Part shown: piece after piece, positions 17,786 through 24,975 of the stretch | Position numbering within the stretch: the stretch's first letter is position 1 | How the letters are laid out: every line of letters starts with the position of its first letter | NCBI GenBank assembly: GCA_965215535.1 | Contig: OZ244063.1 | Location: 2,294,001-2,358,000, forward strand | From: Bin94 sp965215535 | Lineage (GTDB): Bacteria > Gemmatimonadota > Gemmatimonadetes > Longimicrobiales > Gaopeijiaceae | DNA: 64,000 nt | Reading direction: 5' to 3' | Translations under genes and position numbers: made by a program | Notes under the pieces: generated by a model | Databases searched by the model: none | What the model saw: the letters and a program-made list of their open reading frames with translations, nothing else | Told to the model about the DNA's origin: nothing

Positions 17786-18793
17786 ATGGACCACGTCAAG
17801 GCCATCCTCTCGGCGCTCACGCCCGGAGAACCCAAAGCCCACGAGGGACTCGCCATCATTCCCCTCACCACCCCGAACGAGAGCGCGCTCCGCTACATCC
17901 TCATGGACGATGGCGTGAAAAACGATCTCATCACCATCCGCGAGATCTCCGAGGGCGGAAGCGTTCCCGAGCTCACCATCGAGAACCGCTCGCCCGATCC
18001 GCTACTGGTCGTCGATGGCGAAGAGATGGTGGGCGCGAAGCAGAACCGGGTCGCCAACCTCACCATGCTTCTCAAGGGCGCGGCGACAACCAACATTCCG
18101 GTGTCGTGCGTCGAGGCGGGGCGCTGGTCGTACAATCGGCGCACCTTCACCGTCAGCAATCACATGCAGGATGTGCGCAGCCGGACCAACAAGCTGAGGA
18201 ATGTACGCGAGGCGCGGCGACGGGAAGGTGCCCCGCGATCGGATCAGGGACAGATCTGGCAGGCGCTCGCCCGGGAATCGGTGGCCTATAGCGCCCCCTC
18301 GCCGACCGGCGCCATGAAGGACATCTTCGATCGCCACGCCGACGCGCTCAACCGCTTCGTGGAGTCGCTGCAACCTGGGAGCGACCAGATCGGAGCAGTC
18401 TTTTCGATGGGGAATGGTCACTTCGGATTGGATCTCTTCGACAAGCCCGCCACCTTCGCCAGCTTCTTTCCCAAGCTCCTGCGCAGCTACGGGCTCTACA
18501 CGCTGCGTCCCGGCGGCAGGTCCAACGACGAGGGCACCGTCGATCATGCAAAGGCCTTCATTCGCACGGTGGTCGAGGCCGGGCACAGCGAGCACCCGGC
18601 GGTCGGTCTGGGACGCGACATCGGCATTCTCGGCTCGGGAGTGGTGGCCGGCGGACTGATGCACGACGACACCCTGGTACATCTGACCGCGTTCGCGGAG
18701 CCCCGGCGTCGCGAAGAGAACGATCCCCGGTCTGGCCGGTATGCGCCCTATGCGCGCCGTCGCGACAGCCTGCGCCGCCGCTACGAGAAATAG
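17786..18793 (+). CDS. ARPP-1 domain protein
   Basis: A 335-aa cytoplasmic protein with no signal peptide or membrane segment. The N-terminal two-thirds carry the ARPP-1 pattern: 'LTIENRSPDPLLVVDGEE' then AKQNR at residues 84-88 and 'IPVSCVEAGRW' near residue 107. The name stands for 'ARG and rhodanese-phosphatase-superfamily-associated protein', a domain known from gene-neighbourhood work linking it to ADP-ribosylglycohydrolases; its activity is unknown to me. The start is supported by AAGGGAG 9 nt upstream, inside the divergent promoter region. It is the first gene of an operon with a 102-aa unknown protein, an AbrB-like protein and a HIT protein, and lies opposite a MerR-type regulator. 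Confidence 0.82.
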   Translation: MDHVKAILSALTPGEPKAHEGLAIIPLTTPNESALRYILMDDGVKNDLITIREISEGGSVPELTIENRSPDPLLVVDGEEMVGAKQNRVANLTMLLKGAATTNIPVSCVEAGRWSYNRRTFTVSNHMQDVRSRTNKLRNVREARRREGAPRSDQGQIWQALARESVAYSAPSPTGAMKDIFDRHADALNRFVESLQPGSDQIGAVFSMGNGHFGLDLFDKPATFASFFPKLLRSYGLYTLRPGGRSNDEGTVDHAKAFIRTVVEAGHSEHPAVGLGRDIGILGSGVVAGGLMHDDTLVHLTAFAEPRRREENDPRSGRYAPYARRRDSLRRRYEK

Positions 18794-18878
18794 GAGGAAC
18801 AGGAGGACAATCGCCGCCACGGGCGCACCGCGGCGCACAAGCGAACAGCCAATCCTCTGTCAGGAGAACAGTCAGGTA

Positions 18879-19187
18879 ATGAAGGAAGGAAGAAGAAGGG
18901 TGGAGCCGGAGGGGCAGCAGACGGGGCCGGGGGTGCCGCACCCCAACATGGGGCAGATGGTTCGCCATCCGGGCGGGCCCTGGCGGATCTGCCTGCCGAA
19001 TGGCGAATGGGCCGACCTCTCCGACCGCGAAGCGTACGAACTGCTGTCGGGGAACAGGATATCGCCCGAAGAGTGGGACGCGATCAATGCAAGGTTGGAT
19101 GCCGAGGAGGCAAAGCTGGAGGCCGAATCGAGGGACTTGCCCCAACCGGATGGAATCGACACAACTCGAGGAGAACGCAACCGATGA
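18879..19187 (+). CDS. Unknown 102-aa acidic protein in the ARPP-1 operon
   Basis: I do not recognise this protein. The N-terminal 25 residues are polar and poorly ordered. The core reads 'HPGGPWRICLPNGEWADLSDREAYELLSG', then a predicted helix 'EEWDAINARLDAEEAKLEAE'. It has no membrane segment. AGGAG lies 12 nt upstream of the chosen ATG; an in-frame ATG at 18948 is an alternative. The gene begins 85 nt after the ARPP-1 stop, and its stop overlaps the start of the AbrB-like gene by 4 nt (ATGA), which argues that it is real and that the two proteins are made together. Confidence 0.65.
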   Translation: MKEGRRRVEPEGQQTGPGVPHPNMGQMVRHPGGPWRICLPNGEWADLSDREAYELLSGNRISPEEWDAINARLDAEEAKLEAESRDLPQPDGIDTTRGERNR

Positions 19188-19369
19188 ATATCTTCAGAGC
19201 GGTCGCCTGGGCGCGCACCCGGATTGGCACCGGTCGAAGAATCACTCTGCCCGCGGCTCTGGCCGAACGGGCGCGACTGCGCGAGGGCGACAGCGTGGAG
19301 ATCCGCCTCGAAGAGAGCGCATCGGGCAAAACCCAGATCATCATCCGCAAGGAAGAAGAGGACGCATGA
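19184..19369 (+). CDS. AbrB/SpoVT-like small DNA-binding protein
   Basis: A 61-aa protein whose middle, 'GRRITLPAALAERARLREGDSVEIRLE', matches the swapped-hairpin AbrB/SpoVT/MazE fold (xRITLPxxLRxxLGLxxGDxVEI pattern). Such proteins are either small transcription factors or antitoxins. No toxin-like gene (MazF, PIN) is adjacent; the partner on each side overlaps by 4 nt (ATGA at 19184 and again at 19366), with the unknown 102-aa protein before and the HIT hydrolase after. It may give local or autoregulatory control of the operon. Confidence 0.75.
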   Translation: MNIFRAVAWARTRIGTGRRITLPAALAERARLREGDSVEIRLEESASGKTQIIIRKEEEDA

Positions 19370-19746
19370 CGAATCCACCCAGTCCCCCCGATACCATCTT
19401 CGGCAAGATCGTGCGCGGCGAAATCCCCAGCGACCTCCTCTACAGCGACGACCTGGTCACCGCCTTCCGCGACATCAATCCTCTCACCCCCACCCACATC
19501 CTGGTGGTGCCGAACCGGGCGATTCCCACTCTGGCCGACGTCGCCCGCACCGATGAGGCGGTCCTGGGCCGCATGTTGCGCGTGGCCGCCGACCTTGCCG
19601 CCGCCGAGGGCATCGCCGAAGACGGCTATCGCATCATCATCAACTGCCGCGACCATGGCGGCCAGGAGATCTACCACCTGCACCTGCACCTGTTGGGCGG
19701 CCGAGCTGTGGGCCCGATGGTGGGGGGTGGGCGAAAGAGGGGGTAA
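19366..19746 (+). CDS. HIT-family nucleotide hydrolase (Hint-like)
   Basis: A 126-aa histidine-triad protein. The N-terminus has 'DTIFGKIVRGEIPSDLLYSDD', then 'FRDINPLTPTHILVVPN', and the active-site triad appears as IYHLHLHLLGGR at residues 103-114. This is the Hint/HINT1 group, which splits AMP from amino, acyl or phosphoramidate groups. Length and motif are normal for the family. Its ATG overlaps the AbrB-like gene stop by 4 nt. Being the last gene of the ARPP-1 operon suggests a nucleotide or nucleotidyl conjugate is handled there, which is inference. Confidence 0.92.
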   Translation: MTNPPSPPDTIFGKIVRGEIPSDLLYSDDLVTAFRDINPLTPTHILVVPNRAIPTLADVARTDEAVLGRMLRVAADLAAAEGIAEDGYRIIINCRDHGGQEIYHLHLHLLGGRAVGPMVGGGRKRG

Positions 19747-20055
19747 TCGCAGGCTGATCTGCGCGCCGGCGGTCGCCGCAAAATCGTTGACGATTCCCGT
19801 GGGATCTCATTCGGGACTATGTTGCTTCCATGAGAACCATGATCGACGAGATCAGGCGGCCCCGGCGCGCAGTGCATCCCGACAGAGCGGAACCGGATCG
19901 CTGTGGAAAGGTTCGACACCGCACCCCGGCCAGCGGAGGGGGGATCGCCCTGTGCACAAGATGGTCGTGGCGTGTCCCGATCCCCACATTGAGCGCTGGT
20001 ATCTGGCAGATCCACAATCCTCCCACACCCTGACCCCCAACTCCCCACTCCAGTC
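19747..20055 (+). other. Intergenic region before the TauD-like gene
   Basis: About 309 bases between two plus-strand genes. TTGACG occurs near 19790 but no matching -10 at 16-18 nt. There is no strong Shine-Dalgarno before the next ATG. Nothing else was recognised. Confidence 0.4.
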
Positions 20056-20886
20056 ATGACCACCTCCTCGTCCAACATCGTCATTCACCCCGTTACGCCC
20101 ACGATCGGCGCCGAGATCGACGGCGTTGACCTGGCCACGCTGACCGACGCCGATTTCCGCACAATTCACGACGCCCTCATGGCGCATGGCGTCCTCTTCT
20201 TTCGCAACCAGGAGCTGCCGATTGATCGGCACAAGGCATTCGGCGCCCGCTTTGGCGAACTCGTCGCCCACCCCAACGACCCCGGCGTCGACGGGCACCC
20301 CGAGGTAATGCCGATTCATGCCGATCACAGCTCCCGGCGCGTGGCCGGCGAACAGTGGCACTCCGATGTTTCGTGCGATTCGCATCCGCCCATGGGTTCA
20401 ATTCTGCGCCTGCACACAGTGCCCGACAGCGGCGGCGACACTCTCTTCGCCAGCATGTATGCGGCCTGGGATGCGCTCTCGGAGCACATGCAACAATATC
20501 TGGATGGCCTGACCGCAGTGCACGATGGCGGCCCCTACTATCGCGAGACAAACCGCCTGATCGGGCGCGACGATGGCGGACGCGCCTACCCCTCGGCCGA
20601 ACATCCGGTGGCGCGCACCCATCCGGTCACCGGTCGCAAGGCACTCTTCGTCAACTCCATGTTCACACAATACATTGTGGGAATCCCGCCCGCCGAGAGC
20701 CGCGCCATCCTTGCCTTCCTCTATGAACACATGGCCCGCCCCGACTTCCAGTGCCGCTTTCGCTGGCGCCCCAACTCGGTCGCGCTCTGGGACAACCGCT
20801 GCACCCAGCACCATGCCCTCTGGGACTACTGGCCCGCCACCCGATCGGGGTACCGTGTCACGATTCGGGGCGAGCGGCCGGAGTGA
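20056..20886 (+). CDS. TauD/TfdA-family Fe(II)/2-oxoglutarate dioxygenase
   Basis: A 276-aa protein of normal family length. It opens with 'IGAEIDGVDLATLTDADFRTI', the TauD N-terminal pattern. The iron ligands are seen as H and D in QWHSDVSC (near residue 100) and the distal H in 'CTQHHALWDYWP' (near 255), and the 2-oxoglutarate arginine in 'RSGYRVTIRGE'. It should hydroxylate an organic substrate such as a sulfonate, aryloxyalkanoate or quaternary amine using 2-oxoglutarate and O2; the substrate is not evident. It stands alone. Confidence 0.92.
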   Translation: MTTSSSNIVIHPVTPTIGAEIDGVDLATLTDADFRTIHDALMAHGVLFFRNQELPIDRHKAFGARFGELVAHPNDPGVDGHPEVMPIHADHSSRRVAGEQWHSDVSCDSHPPMGSILRLHTVPDSGGDTLFASMYAAWDALSEHMQQYLDGLTAVHDGGPYYRETNRLIGRDDGGRAYPSAEHPVARTHPVTGRKALFVNSMFTQYIVGIPPAESRAILAFLYEHMARPDFQCRFRWRPNSVALWDNRCTQHHALWDYWPATRSGYRVTIRGERPE

Positions 20887-21297
20887 GACGGCAGGGATTG
20901 CGCAGGGTTTGCACAAGAGAAAAAAGGGGAACGACGACGCGGCTCACGCGGCAACCCGTTCGGCAAGCCTGCACTCCCCCGTAGCGCCCACGGCGGCGCT
21001 GGCGCCCCTGGCAGTTCGTGCAAACACCGATGCACGAACCGCTGGGTCCGTTCCGGACCACAGGGGTGGCACGGCGCGGGGTTGCATGGACCGGTTTTCT
21101 GGCCGTTTCGGCTACCGAAACACAACTTTTACAGATGCGGCCCGAGTGCGAGATTCATGACTCCATGCATCGCGCAGCTCTGTTCTTTCCACGCGCCCGA
21201 TCCTTATGTGTCATGGATACTCTCAATTTGGGTGATTATGCACAAAAGTTGCTTTGGTATATGATTCCCTCAATTTTAAAGTTGTAATTCCCCCGCC
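20887..21297. other. Intergenic region between convergent genes, with hairpin at 21014-21039
   Basis: The region separates two converging genes. GTTCGTGCA (21014-21022) and TGCACGAAC (21031-21039) form a 9-bp stem with an 8-nt loop, without a T-run. The last 80 bases are AT-rich, including an imperfect palindrome CAATTTTAAAGTTG near 21270, and probably serve as a terminator zone for one or both genes. No gene is supported. Confidence 0.45.
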
Positions 21298-22203
21298 TCA
21301 CCCCCCACACAGCTCCACCGCCTGCGCCAGCGCGCCGATCGGATCGTCGCTGCGGGGAATGAACTCGTGGGCCATGTAGCCGCTGAAGCCGGTGCTTCGG
21401 ATGGCGCGCGCAATCGCCGGGTAAAAGAGCTCCTGGCTCTCGTCAATCTCGGCCCGGCCCGGCACGCCGCCGGTGTGGTAGTGGGCAATCCATTCGCGCG
21501 CATCGGTGAGGGTGCGGATAATGTCACCCTCCATGATCTGCATGTGATAAATGTCGTAGAGGATGCGCACCCGGGGCGAATCGATGGCGCGGATAATCTC
21601 CAGTGCGTACGGCATGCGGTCGCCGATATAGTCCAGATGGCCGCCCGCCTTGGAGTTCAGCACCTCGACCAGAATGGTCACGCCCTCGGATTCGGCGATG
21701 GGGGCGCAGGCGCGCAGACAATCGATTGAATTGGCGATTGCGGCGTTGTCGGACATTCCGCGGCGGTTGCCGAAGAAGCAGATCACATTGGGAACTCCCG
21801 CGCGCGCTGCCCGGGGAATGTGCCGCTCGAAGGCGCCAATGATCGCGGCGTGATTGCGCGGTTCGTTGAGGCCGTCCTCGATGGTGCCGGCCGCCACATC
21901 GCCGCACGAGACAACCAGGCCGTGATCGTGCGCGACCGTCCATTCGGCGGGCGTGAGCAGGTCGATGGCGGGCAGACCGATACGCGCGACCGACGCACAG
22001 AACTCGGGCAGGGGAATTTCCTCGAAGCACCAGCGCGCAACCGACTGGCGAAGGCCGTCCTGCGCGGCCGGAGAGCCGAACCCGGGAAGCTCCCCGGCTG
22101 CGTCCTGCGCGCGATCAGCCTCCTCGGCCCCTGCACGCGGAAGGAACCCCAGCGAGGCGACGCCGGTCGCCAGCAGCGCCTGACGGCGGGTCAGATTGGA
22201 CAT
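21298..22203 (-). CDS. Tat-exported hydroxypyruvate isomerase-like TIM barrel protein
   Basis: A 301-aa protein starting MSNLTRRQALLATGVASLG, a twin-arginine signal. The mature part is an AP-endonuclease-2 type TIM barrel related to hydroxypyruvate isomerase: 'SVARWCFEEIPLPEFC', 'GIEDGLNEP'-like loop, 'ILVEVLNSKAGG' carrying the metal glutamate, 'ILYDIYHMQIMEGD' (D, H) and 'HYHTGGVPGRAEID' (H, E). Those residues form the usual divalent-metal site. True Hyi enzymes are cytoplasmic, so export makes it likely that this protein isomerises or epimerises another small sugar or keto acid in the periplasm. Confidence 0.85.
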   Translation of the reverse strand: MSNLTRRQALLATGVASLGFLPRAGAEEADRAQDAAGELPGFGSPAAQDGLRQSVARWCFEEIPLPEFCASVARIGLPAIDLLTPAEWTVAHDHGLVVSCGDVAAGTIEDGLNEPRNHAAIIGAFERHIPRAARAGVPNVICFFGNRRGMSDNAAIANSIDCLRACAPIAESEGVTILVEVLNSKAGGHLDYIGDRMPYALEIIRAIDSPRVRILYDIYHMQIMEGDIIRTLTDAREWIAHYHTGGVPGRAEIDESQELFYPAIARAIRSTGFSGYMAHEFIPRSDDPIGALAQAVELCGG

Positions 22204-22497
22204 GATCGAATGCCGAAGCCTTTCTTCCCGAATGATCGCTCTACCCAGGGGGAATCGCTGTTTCCAGGACCGCGCTCCCACCGCATGGAATGGATGCTAC
22301 GGCCCGGCCCCAAGTCCTGCAAATCGGCCCTCGCGCCCCCCGTCCCCGACCCCCGCCGTCCCCCCTCGGTCCGGCCACCCGATCTGCGCCCCCGGCACCG
22401 AACTACGTTGCGGCAGAGCCACCGGAGGCCTACTCTGTCGGGGATTCGCTCCCGCACATGACCGCAACCCGAACCGGACGCACCCCGGAACACCCGC

Positions 22498-23199
22498 ATG
22501 AAACGACGAAGGGCCATCGGAATCCTCGGAGGAGTCGCGGGCGGCCCCCTCCTTGCGCCTCCCGACGAGCTCGAAAGCCTCCTGGAGTGGGCTCTCGGCG
22601 TCCGCAACCCGGCCCGGCGCCCCCCACCCGCCGACCCGTCTCCCGCCCGGGGCGATTCGACCGCATCTGCACCCACCCTCACCCCCGAGCGGGCGCGCGC
22701 CATGGAGGCGCTGGCAGCGGCAATCATTCCCGCCACCCCCGATTCCCCCGGTGCCGACGAGGCCGATGTGACCGGCTTCGTGACCGCGCTGGTCGAGGGC
22801 TGGCTTGACGACGATGAGCGCGACCTCTTTTTGCAGAGCCTCGACGCCGCGGACCGGGTCAGTCGCACGCGCTTCGGCGTCCCCTTCGCCGCGCTGGCTC
22901 CGGCCGACACAGTCCAGCTTCTCGAGGAGTGGGACGAAGAGGCGGCCACCCGGAGCGTCGCTTCGGATTCATCGTCCGCAGTCGATCTTCACACCATCCG
23001 GCGCTTTACCCTCGCCGCCTACTTCACCTCCGAGGCGGGACTGGCCGCCCTGGGTCACCGCACCGTCTTTGCCACCTTCGAGGGATGTGTGCCGCTGGCG
23101 CAGCCACCAGATCCAGTCGAGGGCAATGCACAGCCGGGTCCGGCTCTCACCCGCAGCTCGCCACGCGCCCCCACTCCCCCGGTCCCCACCCGCTCATGA
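22498..23199 (+). CDS. Gluconate 2-dehydrogenase subunit 3 family protein
   Basis: A 233-aa protein with an N-terminal MKRRRAIGILGGVAGGPLL, a Tat-like leader. After a proline-rich linker (residues 45-65) comes the subunit-3 domain: 'LTPERARAMEALAAAIIPATPDSPGADEADVTGFV' and later 'HTIRRFTLAAYFTSEAGL'. In known sugar dehydrogenases this small subunit chaperones the FAD subunit through the Tat pathway and stays bound. Its stop overlaps the GMC gene start by 4 nt (ATGA), as expected for such a pair. The C-terminal 35 residues are proline-rich and unlikely to be folded. The 294-base gap upstream, back to the hydroxypyruvate isomerase-like gene, holds nothing recognisable. Confidence 0.85.
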   Translation: MKRRRAIGILGGVAGGPLLAPPDELESLLEWALGVRNPARRPPPADPSPARGDSTASAPTLTPERARAMEALAAAIIPATPDSPGADEADVTGFVTALVEGWLDDDERDLFLQSLDAADRVSRTRFGVPFAALAPADTVQLLEEWDEEAATRSVASDSSSAVDLHTIRRFTLAAYFTSEAGLAALGHRTVFATFEGCVPLAQPPDPVEGNAQPGPALTRSSPRAPTPPVPTRS

Positions 23200-24914
23200 T
23201 CTCTCGCCGCGCCCTCTTTCACATTCACCCGCGCCGTCAGGAGTACGATGCGATCGTGGTGGGTTCGGGCATGTCGGGCGGCTGGGCGGCCAAGGAGCTC
23301 ACCGAGCTGGGCGCGCGCGTTCTGGTCCTCGAGGCGGGCCCGATGGTCGTTCCCGAACGCGATTACGCCGAACACCTTCCCCCCTACGAGATGCCCTTCC
23401 GCGGCTGGAACGATCGCAAGGCGCTGGCCCGCGATCAGCCGATCCAGCGGCAGTGCTACGCCTGCGACGAGGTGGCGCGCAAGTTCTTCATCAACGACAA
23501 CGAACACCCCTATACAACCGACCCCGATTCGCCCTTCCTCTGGATTCGCGGACGCCAGGTGGGTGGACGGTCGATCATGTGGGCGCGGCAGTGCTACCGG
23601 CTCAGCGATCTGGACTTCGAGGCCAATGCGCGCGACGGCTTCGGGGTGGACTGGCCGATCCGCTACGCCGATCTCGCTCCCTGGTACGATCATGTCGAGG
23701 CCTTTGTGGGCATCAGCGGTCGGGCCGAGGGGCTGGCGCACCTTCCCGATGGCGTCTTTCTGCCCCCCATGCAGATGACCTGCGTGGAGGAACATCTGCG
23801 CGACACGATCGACGCCGCCTTCGGAGGCACGCGCCGCATGACGATCGGCCGCACCGCCGTCCTGACCCGCGATCACCGTGGCCGCCGCGCCTGTCACTAC
23901 TGCGGTCCCTGTCATCGCGGCTGCCGCACCCGCAGCTACTTCAGCTCGCTCAACGCCACCCTGCCCGCCGCCCAGGCAACCGGGCGCATGACACTGCGTC
24001 CGAACAGCATTGTGCCCGAACTGCTCCGGGATCCCCGGACCGGACGGGTGACCGGCGTGCGCGTCATCGATCGCGAATCGCGCGAAGAGAGCGTTTTTCG
24101 CGGACGGGTGGTCTTCCTGGCGGCTTCGGCGCTCGAATCGACCCGAATTCTGCTCAACTCGAAGTCGGCCGACTTCCCCGACGGCCTCGCCAACTCCAGC
24201 GGCGCTCTGGGCAGATACCTCATGGACCACATGATGTGCGACGACACCCGGGCCGTCTTCGAGGGCTGGGAGGACCGCACCACGCGCGGCCGGCGCCCCA
24301 ATGGCATCTATATCGCGCGCTTCCGCAATGTGACCGAACCCGCATCGGACTTTGTGCGCGGCTACGGCTTTCAGGGCAGCGCCATGCGCACAGGCTGGGG
24401 GCGGGGGAATGCAATGCGCGGATTCGGCGCCGATTTCAAGCGCGAGCTGCTGCGCCCCGGCCCCTGGGAGTTTCGTCTGCATGCCTTCGGCGAATGTCTG
24501 CCCCGCGCAGAGAACCGGGTCGCTCTCGACCCCGAACAGGTCGATGCATGGGGAATCCCGACCCTGCAGATCCACTGCGCCTGGGGCGAGAACGAACACG
24601 CCATGATGCGCGACGCCGTCGAGGAGGCGGGCGCCATGCTCGATGCCGCCGGGGGTCGCGAGATCGTTCTGCAGCGCGAAATGGCGCCTCCGGGGCTGGC
24701 CATTCACGAAATGGGAACAGCCCGCATGGGGCGCGATCCCGCAAGCTCCGTCCTCAATGCGCACAACCAGGCGTGGGATGTGCCGAACCTCTATGTCGTC
24801 GATGGCGCCGCCATGACATCGGCCGGCTGCCAGAACCCGTCGCTGACCTATATGGCGCTGGCCGCCCGCGCAAGCCACCACGCCGTGTGGGCATCGCGCC
24901 GGGGCGAGATCTAG
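23196..24914 (+). CDS. GMC-family FAD-dependent dehydrogenase (gluconate dehydrogenase-like)
   Basis: A 572-aa flavoprotein. The FAD-binding motif is 'DAIVVGSGMSGGWAAKELTE' near residue 20, followed by 'RGRQVGGRSIMWARQCYR' and a C-terminal 'GTARMGRDPASSVLNAHNQ' plus 'NLYVVDGAAMTSAGCQNPSLT', all typical of the large subunit of membrane sugar dehydrogenases. Near residue 230 there is a cysteine-rich stretch CHYCGPCHRGC that could bind an iron-sulfur cluster, as known for some FAD glucose dehydrogenases. The enzyme should oxidise a sugar, sugar acid or polyol in the periplasm after Tat export with the upstream subunit. No cytochrome c subunit is nearby. Confidence 0.92.
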   Translation: MISRRALFHIHPRRQEYDAIVVGSGMSGGWAAKELTELGARVLVLEAGPMVVPERDYAEHLPPYEMPFRGWNDRKALARDQPIQRQCYACDEVARKFFINDNEHPYTTDPDSPFLWIRGRQVGGRSIMWARQCYRLSDLDFEANARDGFGVDWPIRYADLAPWYDHVEAFVGISGRAEGLAHLPDGVFLPPMQMTCVEEHLRDTIDAAFGGTRRMTIGRTAVLTRDHRGRRACHYCGPCHRGCRTRSYFSSLNATLPAAQATGRMTLRPNSIVPELLRDPRTGRVTGVRVIDRESREESVFRGRVVFLAASALESTRILLNSKSADFPDGLANSSGALGRYLMDHMMCDDTRAVFEGWEDRTTRGRRPNGIYIARFRNVTEPASDFVRGYGFQGSAMRTGWGRGNAMRGFGADFKRELLRPGPWEFRLHAFGECLPRAENRVALDPEQVDAWGIPTLQIHCAWGENEHAMMRDAVEEAGAMLDAAGGREIVLQREMAPPGLAIHEMGTARMGRDPASSVLNAHNQAWDVPNLYVVDGAAMTSAGCQNPSLTYMALAARASHHAVWASRRGEI

Positions 24915-24975
24915 CGGGCACCCCGATCTTGCCTGCCGCGCCCGATCCCTTTCACCTGAACCGGTCCCTGCCTGC

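Noticed and set aside
18879..19369. Classical toxin-antitoxin pair (102-aa protein with AbrB antitoxin)
   Set aside because: The 102-aa protein has no toxin fold or motif, and the pair lies inside a larger operon with ARPP-1 and HIT.
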